From assembly GCF_026151205.1 (NCBI RefSeq), contig NC_087075.1, forward strand, positions 9,842,303-9,906,302: a stretch of 64,000 nucleotides of DNA, read 5' to 3'. The stretch comes from Bolinopsis microptera (lineage: Eukaryota > Ctenophora > Tentaculata > Lobata > Bolinopsidae). A program made the position numbers and the translations under genes. Positions 47,415 to 58,284 of this stretch are shown in pieces. A model generated the notes under the pieces. The model did no database searches. It was not told the DNA's origin and worked only from the letters and a program-made list of their open reading frames with translations. The first letter of the stretch is position 1. Each line of letters starts with the position of its first letter.

Positions 47415-47419
47415 ATAAA
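47414..47419 (+). terminator. Polyadenylation signal overlapping the nucleolin stop codon
   Basis: AATAAA shares its first base with the TAA stop (47412-47414), which would leave a 3' UTR of only about 20-30 bases if used. No equally close alternative is seen; further AATAAA motifs lie hundreds of bases on. Confidence 0.55.
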
Positions 47420-49268
47420 GTCTTTTAACTGTTTTAGTATTTTTATACGATTCAGAGCACAATTTAAATCGGCCTTTTTTCTTTTATTAAGCTAATTTAT
47501 TTAACTTATTAATATAATCATTATCCGAAAACAATTCGCCGAACTTGATTTCACGTTTTAACTTTTTGTCACATCGTGACACGATGTTGACTTAATCTGA
47601 ACAAAAGTCCGAACATGACATTTGCTCTGTTATCACAATTTTATTTCCGACGATGTACTTTTGAAACTGAAGTTACTGCTAAAGTGCTGTATTTTTAAAA
47701 GTTTTAACTAATTTATTCTATCCGTACGTGTGGGCTTATATTCAACAAAATCTGTAGTGACTTGGGAAATTTATTGCGATCCAGCTCTTGAGATTGATTA
47801 TTTTAAAGGTTCTGAACCATATTTTCTACTGAACGTTGGCCGTGGTTCGTGTTGTACTTTGGTCATGTTTGTCAATCTTCAACTTTGACACTTTTCAACC
47901 ATTTTAAATTCGGGAGTCTCTTTTAGTTTACAATTATGAACAAAATAAAGAGCCTTCATTTAAAAACACTAAAATTCCGATATAAGTTTGCCACAATACT
48001 ATCACATTTTACACGATAAGGGTAACAGGATTGGCGTAAATTTTACTCCTTGATATGAAAACCAAGTTTAATCTATACCTCCTGATCAGTTAAAAGGTAC
48101 CCTCGTTTACTCTAAACAATAAATTACTTAATATGTACACAGATCAAATTGAGTCTCATCTTCTAAATTGGATACATCCTCAGCAGTAAATGTTCCTTTA
48201 CAAGTGTCTGTTAAATTACGCTCTCTGTCCTAGTTTAGTCAGCAATTGGAGGCATTGTCTGCTTCTGGTGAGCTGCGACTCTGAAATGAATAAAGATAAG
48301 TTAATACTCTTACAAATTCTGGTTAAAGCCAAAAATGTAAAGGTTACATGGGGGCTGAAATTGGCCGAAATCTGGCTGACGTCATGTGTGAACGCTCCCT
48401 TAAGTTGATGATTTTTAAATTCAATTTTTAATATGGACGGAAAAATTGAGAGTCCATGAAGAGACCAAGAAGAGGGAAATATTAAATTGAGAGCTGCTCT
48501 TAACCATTAACATTGTTGGTGAGTGCAATTGGAGATAGCTACAAACAGCCCTTGCCCCCTCGATACGGAGTCTGAGGTTGAGGTGGCCTCACATTGAGGG
48601 TGATAGGCAGGATTAGATGAAGTATGGGGCCCTTGTTTGTGGAATTGTGTGTGAAGGGGCGCCCCGGGGCCAGATTGTGGGCTTCAGAAAAATCGGAAAC
48701 TGAAATGTTTGACAATTTGGAGGGAGAGATTTAAAGTCGAATGATGGACTGTATTATGTGTATCGGTTGGAAAATTGAAGGCAGGAGAGCTAGTCGGATA
48801 GTAGTGAGTTCATAGAGTTATTTTCACTTGCTACACGTTGCAAGGCTTTCTGAGGCTCTCTCGTGCACAAAAAGGGGTTACAACGTGTATCCAATTTTTA
48901 CACATCGAATGTTGAAGGGTTTTGAGTCCCTTCCGCAAGTTTTAAACAAATGTATAATGTATGCGATCAATTTATTCATAGCAGCTGTAATGAATGAGAG
49001 GCCGTAGCAGAGAGGTCAGGGAGAGTGTGAAAACTGGGAGGCTACAGATTTGGTAACCCTGGGAGAATTTAAACTTAGAAACTCGCCTCAGTCGATACTT
49101 ACAAAGTGTATCGTGGTTACCATGACAACTGTGAATGACGCAATCAACTTTCATCTTTAGTATATGATTTGGCGATCGCGCGTGCCTGTTTTACGCCGAA
49201 GGCAGACAGGATAAGAATTGAGTCGCGAATTAAAATCTGAATTCTTTAATCTTGAAAACTATAGTTAC
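47420..49268. other. Convergent intergenic region
   Basis: It separates two convergent genes, nucleolin-like (plus) and CFAP107-like (minus). No coding exon is apparent on either strand. TTTATT at 48971-48976 could be the minus-strand polyadenylation signal of the CFAP107-like gene, about 290 bases after its stop. Confidence 0.5.
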
Positions 49269-52200
49269 TTACACATTTCTAGTTCTGAGCTGATCAATGG
49301 TAGCGTTGGTAAACTGAGGCAACAGGAACTTATTAGGAACTTTCAGGTTGGCAGGATGTTCAGGTCTAGGCGGGATGATGGGACCTCCTCGAAGTGCCAA
49401 ATCTGTAAGTAAGTAGTTAGTAGTTTATTCACAATCAGCTCGTAAAGAGGTCAGTTGGAAAACTATCTAAGAGTTGAACTTGGTATGAATATAAAATATT
49501 TGATTTATTGATGAAATAACTTTAAAAAAATAACCAGGGGAGTAGCATATTCAACAGAAAATGCATAAGAGAAGTCAATTTTTGTTTAATCTTCAGTGTT
49601 CCAATAATTCGCATGGGTGAAATAAGCAGTTACATCACTGCTTATAATGTGATAACATTATTTTCACAACTTTGAGTTGTGAAAATAGTTTTATCCAACG
49701 AGTTTGACGAGTTGGATAAAACGAGTTATATTATATCCCGAGGTTTGACCGAGGGATATAACTCATGTTATCATATTATAAGCAGTGATGTAAATGCATT
49801 CTCTGATGATCTACGAAATGATGTTAGCGAATGCAGCATTTACATCGGAAATTAACGACCGATAATATTACTACATAGAACATTCCAGAGTCAAACTTTC
49901 TAGAGGACACATCCTTATTCCTTATCTCTTAAAATTGTTACAGGTCGCTGAGATGTTGCTAATTATTTTAAATTGGTCAAATAAGCTCAGTGAAGCTCAC
50001 ACTCACACAAAACTTGCCACAAATGGCTGACTACTTGTTATTGACATTCTGTAAAATTTTGAAGCAAAAATATTTATCAGAACATAAGTTATACCACTTT
50101 CTGTTTTTAAAATAATTAGCAACATCTCAGCGACTAAGGATGGACCAGGGAGATAACAATAGTTACATCCCTCCTATTTACCTGTTAATCACAGCCTAAA
50201 TGTAGTACCAGGGAGATAACAATAGTTATCTCCCTCCCAGTTATTGCACCCCTATTTAATGCATTATATTAGCGTAAACAAGAGTGAGATAACAACTTTT
50301 ACATTATGGACAGTTACACACTGATCATGAGAGAATTAGATATACTAAATGTGAAGTGTTTGAAAACAGTGATTTTATTGAGATCTTATCTTCTTGACCG
50401 GGATAATCCAGTAAACGTTTTCATGTAAAAATTGCGCATCCTTGAGATTCTCATCTTATCTAAGACGGGCCTTATCTAAGACGGCTCCCGCTCAACAAGC
50501 TTGTACATTTAACCATTATTTCCGATCCTTCTAACAGATTATCGATAAAATTTACTAAATTTTCATCACTCGTCTAGCATTTTTTCCCCTGCTGATACAT
50601 CATTCTCGGATAATAATGCAATACACGATGATCTATTTATGATTATAGCTCATCTCTCCTAACCATCATTATTGTTATTTTTTCCTTGAACTACAAAAAG
50701 AAATCACTCTCTTCCAAACACTAGAATCAGAAAGAGATAAAAGAGGATATTATTGATATTTATAACCAGTAACTAATTAAGTTACTTGAAATAAATTTAA
50801 TCAAACACTCCCAAACACTAGAATCAGAAAGAGATAAAATAGGAAACGTGCTCGCTCACCTCATTGATATTTATAACCAGTAACTAATTAAGTTACTTGA
50901 AACAGATTTAATTAATTAAACCAGTAAATAATTAAAACAATAACTCACCCTTGTTAATACTCTGAGGTGTAAAGTGAGAGCTGAGATGTTTTGCTGTAGC
51001 TGCACGTTTAGTGACCATAGCAGAAGTATCGTGAACTGGATACGAGCTCTTTGTTACTGAACCTGTGGTTACTGAGGTATTAGGGTTAGTAATCTTGTGG
51101 CTACTGTGGTGTTAGGGTTAGTAATCTTGTCCGCTACTGTGGTGTTAGGGTTAGTAATCTTGTGGTTACTGGGGTATTAGGGTTAGTAATCTTGTGGCTA
51201 CTGTGGTGTTAGGGTTAGTAATCTTGTGGTTACTGGGGTATTAGGGTTAGTAATCTTGTGGTTACTGTGGTGTTAGGGTTAGTAATCTTGTCCGCTACTG
51301 TGGTGTTAGGGTTAGTAATCTTGTGGTTACTGGGGTATTAGGGTTAGTAATCTTGTGGTTACTGTGGTGTTAGGGTTAGTAATCTTGTGGTTACTGAGGT
51401 ATTAGGGTTAGTAATCTTGTGGTTACTGTGGTGTTAGGGTTAGTAATCTTGTGGTTACTGAGGTGTTACGGTTAGTAATATTGTGGTTAAGCTTTAATAA
51501 TAAATAAGATAAGATGATAAGATAATAAGATAACCGACCTGGACCTTCAGCTTCAGCAGCCCATTTAGCCCTCAGCTTATCAGCTAGACCAAACTTGCTT
51601 CCGTTTCCTGAAATAAACAAAGTTAATCATTACAATATCCCTGATTATATGTACATGTTCTAAAATGTATGGGATTTCACTGTTATACTTGATATCATCA
51701 GGTCTATAAAGTCACCACCAACAGTTTCTATTTACCTTTAGTGGGAACATCACTAGTCTCGGGTAACCAGCACAACTTATGAGGGTCCCAGGTTCTCTTT
51801 TCTGGCAGTTGTTTGTTTGCTCTACCATTGTAGTCAACATCGTACCATGAGATTATGTTGCCCTCGTGTGCGTCACCATGGTGACGGAACAGATAGTCCT
51901 TGCCAAGTCCCTGTTAAATGTGTACTGTAAGATGTAGGCTGTGAAACGAGTGGATGTTGTAAACGTTTACTATGAATGCTAAATGTAGACTGTAAAATGA
52001 GGACATCAAATTGAGTTCTCAGCTAGTCAGTTATTTTGCTGTGGGAGCCCAAAATTTTAAAAATCAAATAAAATATAACTAAATAATTTAAACAATACGG
52101 TGCCCATGTCTAAGCGGCTCTCCTTGAAAAAACTTCCTCCCTTATCGGAGCAGAAAGTTTAAACATACACTTGCTTTACAATTTACTCCAAGGACTAGAT

Positions 52201-53774
52201 ACTCAATTTATGAATAATATAGTAACAAATATACTGAACCAAAACGAACTTTAATTGACATTTTAAAAACACCTATATGGAATATCGATGTATATCATAC
52301 ATCAATCATTATTATATAATGCTCACACTTATAATTTATCCTCACAAAAAATGTCCTCACAATAAATAATACCACTTCTGATATAATAGCGTCTATTCAA
52401 ATCTTTCTTTGCCTTCTGTTTCATCTCCAATACCAGCAGATGGTGTCTGGCTTGCTGCTCAGGTGACCGATCCGGATAAATTAAAACTGTTTTGTGATGC
52501 TGACTCAGTCTCAGGTCCTTCGATTTCAATAATATCTCACGGAAATTATTAGAATTTGTGACCGATATTTTGACTGATCTCCTTCCAATCCTTACAGCTT
52601 CAAAGTGTGGTTTCACTTCGATCTGTTCAAACAGTTCGTTTACTTTATCGGATAGTTTCTCATCATCTGTCTCCTTTAAACACGACAAAATTCCTACTGC
52701 GGTTCTCTTTCGATACAGCACTCTGAACTACCTTTTTCGGCGGGACCTTTGAAACAGCTTTACTGTATGACCTGATCTCAGCTTGTACACTTTCCTGAAC
52801 GGCAGATTCCACGGTGGTCTGAACAGATTCCAACTGCTTTGATTTGCCCTCAAGAAGTTCACTCTGCAGTTTTAAAACCGAATTTTGTGACCGAATAAGA
52901 GAGCTCTTCAACTCCTCCACATCTTTTTTCATTTTGTTAGCTTCTCTATCTAAATTTGATTTTAATTCTAATTCTCTGACAAATTGCTTCATATCTCTGT
53001 ACCCACTGCACTGCACTGTACACCAACTTTGACATAGCTTTCTTAGTAGGTTTCCCTGGTTTTTCAAATTGTTCTGCTGAAAACTCTGACTCATCACAGC
53101 TTGAGGCTTCTTCAAGTTCTGTAATCCAAGTATTAAAGTCCTGATGCGCTTCAGTCAAAAATACGGAGTGAGCTGACAATCGTTCTAATGATTCCAAATC
53201 GTCCATCATGATGTACGGTGAGCGCAGTGCAATTAAACTATTCTACTGATAAGTGAGCAACTGTTATCAACACTCAAGCTAAAAGGGTTCATAAAAGGCC
53301 AAGGTTACATACAGTTACTAAGATAAACCTCAAAACGTGTTCTAATGAATTAATCGCGAAGTAGAACTAAACACAAACCTCGCTTTTAGATAGAGCGTTA
53401 CGTCTAACAGCTGTATCCGGTTTAACCTCTGGACCGTACGGTTTGTAGTCTTGTCTGTTGGAGCTAGTGGCTACCTCATTTCCTTTCATAAACTGAAATA
53501 GTTATTAGTTTCACTTTTGGTCTACTGTTTACCATTTAAAAACACAGTAAAAAATGTATGTTATAATTCTAGGTAGTACCGTGAAAAAGAAGACGCAATA
53601 AAGGGCATCTCGATTATCTGATTTACTTAATTTTGCGCCACCCTAAAAACAGTCACTACAAACCTTGCCACGTCGGTCCTCCTCCCAGTTCCCTATAAGA
53701 CATTTCCTGCTGTAACTCTGTTCAATGCGCCATCCTGGCAACTGCCACTTCGCAGCGTCAGACGAGTGCACCAT
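49269..53774 (-). CDS. CFAP107: CFAP107-like (C1orf158-like) axonemal microtubule inner protein
   Basis: Six minus-strand exons close to 238 residues, in transcript order 53774-53664, 53492-53379, 51910-51736, 51607-51539, 51062-50949, 49402-49269. CFAP107 binds inside the doublet microtubules of cilia. Family features are WQLPGWRIEQSYS and VLIGNW-like CLIGNWEEDR near the start, DYKPYGPE in exon 2, YLFRHHGD and ISWYDVDYNGR in exon 3, and RTWDPHKLCWLPETSDVPTK. The last correspond to the YLISxYDxHYN and WNGQKLLWLPEKSDFP stretches of the mammalian protein (194 residues). The C-terminal exons (SSYPVHDTSAM, PIIPPRPEHP) are weaker matches and make it longer. Introns contain an ORF1 retrotransposon remnant, a TTAGGG minisatellite, a hairpin-chain element and a 100-bp duplication. 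Confidence 0.85.
49630..49793. mobile_element. Hairpin-chain MITE in CFAP107-like intron 5
   Basis: Outer inverted ends TTACATCACTGCTTATAA and TTATAAGCAGTGATGTAA enclose three separate internal hairpins: TTTCACAACT/AGTTGTGAAA, TTTTATCCAAC/GTTGGATAAAA and GTTATATTATATCCC/GGGATATAAC. TA at both edges could be a target duplication. Just outside, GATGTAAATGC ... GCATTTACATC forms another imperfect palindrome. No protein is encoded. Confidence 0.75.
50700..50915. repeat. Direct duplication of about 100 bp in CFAP107-like intron 5
   Basis: CCAAACACTAGAATCAGAAA ... TATTTATAACCAGTAACTAA ... GTTACTTGAAA occurs twice. The second copy has an extra CGTGCTCGCTCACC segment. Confidence 0.8.
51063..51487. 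repeat. TTAGGG-containing minisatellite, about 32-bp unit
   Basis: About thirteen copies of GTTACTGTGGTGTTAGGGTT followed by AGTAATCTTGTG fill almost all of CFAP107-like intron 4. Every unit has one TTAGGGTTAG. The acceptor of exon 5 (minus strand) lies inside the edge of the array, so the first unit contributes the splice site. Confidence 0.9.
52329..53215 (-). pseudogene. Non-LTR retrotransposon ORF1 remnant in CFAP107-like intron 2
   Basis: Three overlapping minus-strand frames read as one ORF1 protein. N-terminal: MMDDLESLERLSAHSVFLTE. Middle: coiled-coil-like MKKDVEELKSSLIRSQNSVL ending SRNFVVFKG. C-terminal: KLSDKVNELFEQIEV, VTNSNNFREILLKSKDLR, YPDRSPEQQARHHLLVLEMK. This layout (coiled coil, RRM-like part, C-terminal domain with the RSPEQ motif) is typical of CR1/L2/L1-type ORF1 RNA-binding chaperones. 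Frameshifts near 52690 and 52980-53020 break it. No reverse transcriptase follows downstream, so only the ORF1 part is present. Confidence 0.85.
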
Positions 53775-53852
53775 GTGTTACTAATGTTAATGTGTAAGTG
53801 TATAGGAGACATTTTAATGATATGGAAAGTTATCAAGAAACAAATTAGAAGA

Positions 53853-54040
53853 GGCTAGGTGGCCAAGTGGTTAGAGCTTCACCTTCTGTGAAAAATGTTT
53901 AGGGTTTCAATCCCAGTGTCTCCTAGTCTAGGGAGATAGCTAAGGATCCGTTAGATAATAGATATATGCAGAGTTACACATTTGTGTAATGTCTCCTTGG
54001 TTGACTCAGATGAATGATCGGAAAACAGTGATTGAATGTT
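53853..54040 (+). mobile_element. tRNA-derived SINE
   Basis: A box A (TGGCCAAGTGG, 53860-53870) and box B (GGTTTCAATCC, 53903-53913) at tRNA-like spacing mark an internal RNA polymerase III promoter. The following 120 bp (AGGGAGATAGCTAAGGATCC ...) would be the non-tRNA body. It lies 80 bp upstream of the CFAP107-like start codon. It cannot fold as a full tRNA because the 3' acceptor strand is missing. Confidence 0.65.
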
Positions 54041-54047
54041 AAATGAG

Positions 54048-54316
54048 GAGGGCCAGGGGTCCTGTCAAAAGATCAATAATCTTCTTAGGGGGCAAAATTA
54101 TAAGGGGGCGCCAAATTGTCGTTTGAATGTGGGAAAATTTTAAAAACTTAACACGGTACTAGCAAAATTGCGCGTTCTGATCTAGAAACACACTTTCTTA
54201 AAGATTTTTACGATATATCCTCTAAAATCATCTAATTTGTCCAATTTTAGGGAGGGGCGCCAAAAGGGGAGGGGCGCTTTTCAGCAGGGGCACCAACAGG
54301 CAACGTTATGCCACTG
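54048..54316. mobile_element. hAT-type MITE of the CAGTGGCGTAAC family, left tip lost
   Basis: The right end is CAGGCAACGTTATGCCACTG. The interior matches the MITE at 59593-59880 (GGGGGCGCCAAATTGTCGTT, GAATGTGGGAAAATTTT). TAAATGAG before and TAAATGAT after the element look like a 7-of-8 target duplication. The CAGTGGCGTAA tip is missing on the left. Confidence 0.65.
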
Positions 54317-55313
54317 TAAATGATACAGAAAAAGTTTAACTTACTTAAAAGGCACAGTTTTTATCTCCACAGAAAGCAGACTCAGTGGCGTAACGTTGCC
54401 TGTTGTCGACCCCGCCAAAAAAGCGCCCCTTCCCCTTTTGGCACCCCTCTCTAAAATTGAACAAATCAGGTGACTTTAGAGTAGGCTATCCATTATCGGT
54501 ATGAAATCTTTTATCTAGATAAACAGATAAAAATTTAGGTTTTATCTAGATAAAACCGATAAAACCGATAATTTTTCTGTTGAAGGCCAAAGCCAAAATG
54601 TTTTCCAAATTTCACAAAAACTGATTGTCGACTTTTATTACTGTTTACCAGTAATCTTGCTAAAGTACAACTTCCTTTCTTTTGAAAATATTAGAGCTGT
54701 CTGTTTTCTTCTCCGGGGAACAATAGTGTACCAGTTCTCTTCAAAACAGTAGACCAAGGGTTTTCTTCTCCTGAGAACAGTAACGCACTAGTTCTCTTCA
54801 AAACAGTAGACCACCGGTTTCCTTCTCCTGAGAACAGTAACGCGCTAGTTCTCTTCAAAACAGTAGACCACCGGTTTCCTTCTCCTGAGAACAGTAGTGC
54901 AACAAATACCAGTTCTCCTCGAAACAGTAAAACATTTAAAGTGATTCAGTGAACCGTTTCCTTATCCTGTGGATAACTTGGAGCAACAGATTCCTTCTCC
55001 TGAAGACAATGTTTCACGCCTAGAACACTTACGGAATTTAATTGAGTGCCCTGCCGGTATTTTTGACTCTCGTTAACAGTAACATGCTCGTTCCTGTCTC
55101 CAGAATGGTTGTAAGGTAGAACGCCAGCACCCTAGCCTCAAGATAACAATGTCAATAACTTTCTCTAGACTTCTACAGTTCTACAGTTCTACAGTTCCAT
55201 AGGTATACAAATGTAAATAAACCTCTTAAGCTCACATTTAAGTAAACTACCTCTTCTATCATACTATAAAACGTTTGGGACTGTTTCTTGGATTACTTGG
55301 GAAGGCAAAAAAC

Positions 55314-57017
55314 CTTAGTTGTAGTGAACGCTGAACTTAGTCGTACTGAACGTACGTTCCAATCATTTTGTAGTGAACGTTTGTGAACGTTAGTGAACGT
55401 TAGTCAATATTTTGATAATTTTTCTGATAGTTTTTAACTTTAGATGGATACAATGAGATAAAACCATGTTGTCGGAATTAGACAGTAAATAAACAATAAT
55501 GAATAAAAATAAGTCACTAGTATAGCAAATAGTAATGAAATTATTGCTCCTTAATTCGTGAATTGTTCATAAGACGCTAACATAAATAAGGTCTCGCTGC
55601 TTGTCAACTGTGAGGCGGTTTCTTTTTTTGTTTATCACCCAGTCGTACAAGCTCCAATTCGTCTCACAGGGTGAGGCTGATGTCGATTGCAACAGCGCTT
55701 TCATTGCAAAACTCTGTAGATCGGGTACCGCTGTAGTTCGGGTACCTCGCAACTGAAGTTGCTCCACCAAGAGACTGGATCGTCAGAATCTTTGCTAAAA
55801 CTTGAGGCAGCGTCAGTAGAGAATAAGCCTCTTTTCTCTCGGTAGAACGTGTACTGCGAAAGTATCTTCTTCTTTGTTGCGCCGTCACACCACGTGTCCA
55901 TGACATCTAGAAACTCCTTCCAGACATCCTGATTCGGGTGCTGATCATATCCCTGATAAGCCGGGTGAACACAAAACCCTACTGAATGTAGGGGGGAATG
56001 GAGCTCGAGCCACCTTTTGTTGGCAAGACTAACCATATCACTTTTATGGTTTCTATTGCGGAAAGCAAAATTTGCTAACTTTAAGGTGAACAGATAATAT
56101 TTGTAATAAATTACACCGATAAAACCAACAGGAATCTTAAGACTATTGTCTGAAAATCTAAGCAAGACTTTTATCGGCTCGAGAATTGAGCATAAATAGT
56201 CGACTTCTATCCAGAAATGGGGGTCAAACACTAAATCTTTAGCGCACTCAAACAAATTCTTGTATTCATTACTTTTATTGGCTATTGCTAACAGACTCAG
56301 TAAGGGTTGGATCAATATAAGTCTTAATCAAAGTATCCTTGGAACCCTTCAGTCTCTCTAAGTCTAACATAATAAACTGGGTGGCAAACCGAGTTTCCCC
56401 TGGTTTTAGCAAATTGACATGAGAATGGGTTCCAAACGTTTTTAGAATCATGTCGTAATTCTTCACATTTGTAACTATTTTGTTACAATTCGACAATGTC
56501 TCCTTGGTCCAGCTCAACTTCCTCGGCAAGTAAATCGAACTGGTGGGTTACACAGCATGATCCTATGATGTGTTCATAATCAGCTTCGATTAAGCGTCGT
56601 AGAGATTTATTGACATTTGGATTGTCTGTTACAACGTGGCAAATCCTGTCGGCGCCAATTTCTTCAATTTTGGCTTTTACAATCTCATACTGACCATTCG
56701 CAGTTTTCTCAACCCCTGTAGCATTAACCGCGTCATGAAAAATAATGTCCTGCCTTTGCACGAGGGTGAAGTTAACGAGAGGGTGAGAGGATAGATCCTT
56801 CCAACCATCAGTTGTTAGGGTACATGGGAATTGCTCAGTGATCACTGAAGGCCTGGCAATGGAAACGCTAGTACTTTGCCGGATAATTGGGCTATGTCTG
56901 GCATTTTAATTTCATAATAGTAATTAACGTTCCTTATGTTCCGAACGTTAAAATCTTTTAGCGAACGCATTCACAAACTATTTTTAGTGAACGTTCCGTA
57001 CGTTCACTACAACTAAG
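55314..57017. mobile_element. hAT transposon with transposase remnant, inner layer
   Basis: Inverted tips are CTTAGTTGTAGTGAACG and CGTTCACTACAACTAAG. Both sides carry the 8-bp duplication CAAAAAAC (55306-55313, 57018-57025). Subterminal GTGAACGTTAG repeats occur near both ends, a usual arrangement for hAT transposase binding. It holds the broken transposase gene on the minus strand. Confidence 0.88.
55567..56930 (-). pseudogene. hAT transposase, multiply frameshifted and N-terminally truncated
   Basis: Four minus-strand frames follow in order. They carry LTTDGWKDLSSHPLVNFTLV and VVTDNPNVNKSLRRL ending SCCVTHQFDLLAEEV; then LLKPGETRFATQFIMLDLER; then IPVGFIGVIYYKYYLF, DVWKEFLDVMDTWCDG and DPVSWWSNFSCEVPELQR; then STSASPCETNWSLYDWV and KKRNRLTVDKQRDLIYV. 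These are the RNase H-like core (first acidic residues, C..H insertion) and the C-terminal dimerisation domain of hAT transposases. Shifts lie near 56510, 56300 and 55715. The BED zinc finger that normally starts the protein is not visible. Confidence 0.92.
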
Positions 57018-57319
57018 CAAAAAACACTAATATTTCTTTAAAATTGTACGGTATTGTGGCAGTTTTTTCGGTAATTTCTAGTGAATTTTTATACCGATAA
57101 AAATATGTTTTATCTAGATAAACAGATAACCTTTTTTAACGAATTATCGGAGATAATTATCGGTTACGATTATCGGAGTGGATAGCCTACTTTAGAGGAT
57201 ATACGCCGGTAAAATCTCTAAAAAAGTGTGTTTCTAGAGCAAAACATGCAGTAAAGTTTTTCAAAATTGTCCCACATTCAAAAGACAATTTGGCACCCCT
57301 CAGCACATTGCGCTTATTG

Positions 57320-57528
57320 CAGTGGCGTAACGGTGCCTGTTGGCGCTTCCCGCCGAAAATGCGCCCCCCCCCCCTGTTGGCGCCCCCTCCCCTTTTGGCT
57401 CCCCTCCCTAAAATTGAACAAATTGGGTGATTTTAGAGGATACACCAGTAAAATCTCTAAAAAACTGTGTTTCTAGAGCAAAACGCGCAGATTTGCTAGT
57501 ACCTCAGTTAAGTTTTTCACTGGCGCAT
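57320..57528. mobile_element. Short CAGTGGCGTAAC hAT-type MITE
   Basis: It starts CAGTGGCGTAACGGTGCCTG. The body matches the family (TTCCCCTTTTGGC, AATTGAACAAATTGGGTGAT, AAACGCGCAG) and ends ...TTTTTCACTG. The flanks GCTTATTG and GCGCATTG may be a decayed 8-bp duplication (6 of 8). Confidence 0.6.
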
Positions 57529-57739
57529 TGCAGCATTTAGACTTCATAAATCGAGATCAAATCCCCATCATAGCCCCATAGCTTGTCACAGAACATAATA
57601 TTGAAATTATCTCTGTGATCACATCTTTCTCTGGGTGCAAAATGAATGTATAGGTTTATTAGACTATTATTATTAAATCTAAAATAGCTTTTAATTTAAT
57701 TAATTATTAACAGGCCCCTTAACATGGGCAATAACATAC

Positions 57740-58060
57740 GCTTTGTAAATTAAACTAGAAAACCCGTGGTCACAGGGAGGAAGCTAATATTGATAGTATT
57801 TTTTGTTAGTAAGTTTAAATCGCAAAAATATCCTACACAACTGAAGATACAGCCAATTAAAATGTTGCTCGTACTAAACACAGCGTAATATCAAGAAAAC
57901 CGATCAAAATGACGTTAAAACGACCATTGCACATGCATGTGCGTGTAACAATCCTCGTTACCATGGTAACCACTCAACTTCCTTTTTCTCGTCTGATTTG
58001 CACGTGGGCGGTTGTACATTATACATAATTCTTTGAATTATAGTATAGATTATTTAAAAA
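57740..58060 (-). repeat. Interspersed repeat, inverted relative to 19930-20130 and 24595-24715
   Basis: CCGATCAAAATGACGTTAAA and GCACATGCATGTGCGTG match the reverse complement of 20040-20100. AACCCGTGGTCACAGGGAG and GAAGATACAGCC match 24600-24710 inverted. The two halves adjoin here but are 4.5 kb apart in the other locus. Confidence 0.6.
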
Positions 58061-58284
58061 ACAAGTTCAAGTTTATTTTCCGATTCTGTTACTTGTCCAA
58101 TGTCTCTTTAGATGTGTTTCAGTTTTTCATTGTGGGAGTTTCCACATTTGTTGGTTGAGAATGCTCAACAGAATATACATGACACTTGACTGCTTTATTG
58201 ATATGACCCGGGCAGGCACCAGGGGCAGACATCCCAACACCAGTGCGTTGGGACATAGTGTTGGTCTGCTTCAGGATTTGTCTA

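Larger units (their letters stand above)
54482..57189. mobile_element. hAT-type element with TAGGCTATCCA ends, middle layer
   Basis: Ends are TAGGCTATCCATTATCGG and, inverted, CGATTATCGGAGTGGATAG CCTA. The flanking 8-bp duplication is CTTTAGAG (54474-54481, 57190-57197). Subterminal TTATCTAGATAAACAGATAA occurs inverted near both ends. A 57-bp minisatellite (AGTTCTCTTCAAAACAGTAG ..., three to four copies) occupies about 54734-54930. Without the inner element it is about 1 kb and noncoding. Confidence 0.85.
54383..57300. mobile_element. hAT-type CAGTGGCGTAAC element, outer layer of the nest
   Basis: It starts CAGTGGCGTAACGTTGCCTG. Its body is interrupted at 54481/57190 by another element and resumes with GATATACGCCGGTAAAATCT and CCCACATTCAAA. 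Compared with 59536-60782, the right tip after about 57297 is lost, where a further copy (57320) begins nearby. Confidence 0.75.

Noticed and set aside
49800-49860. Possible hammerhead ribozyme (CTGATGA ... GAAA within a long stem)
   Set aside because: Only five bases separate CTGATGA from GAAA, too few for stem II, and no convincing cleavage triplet with stem III is present; the stem is better explained as a palindrome beside the hairpin-chain element.
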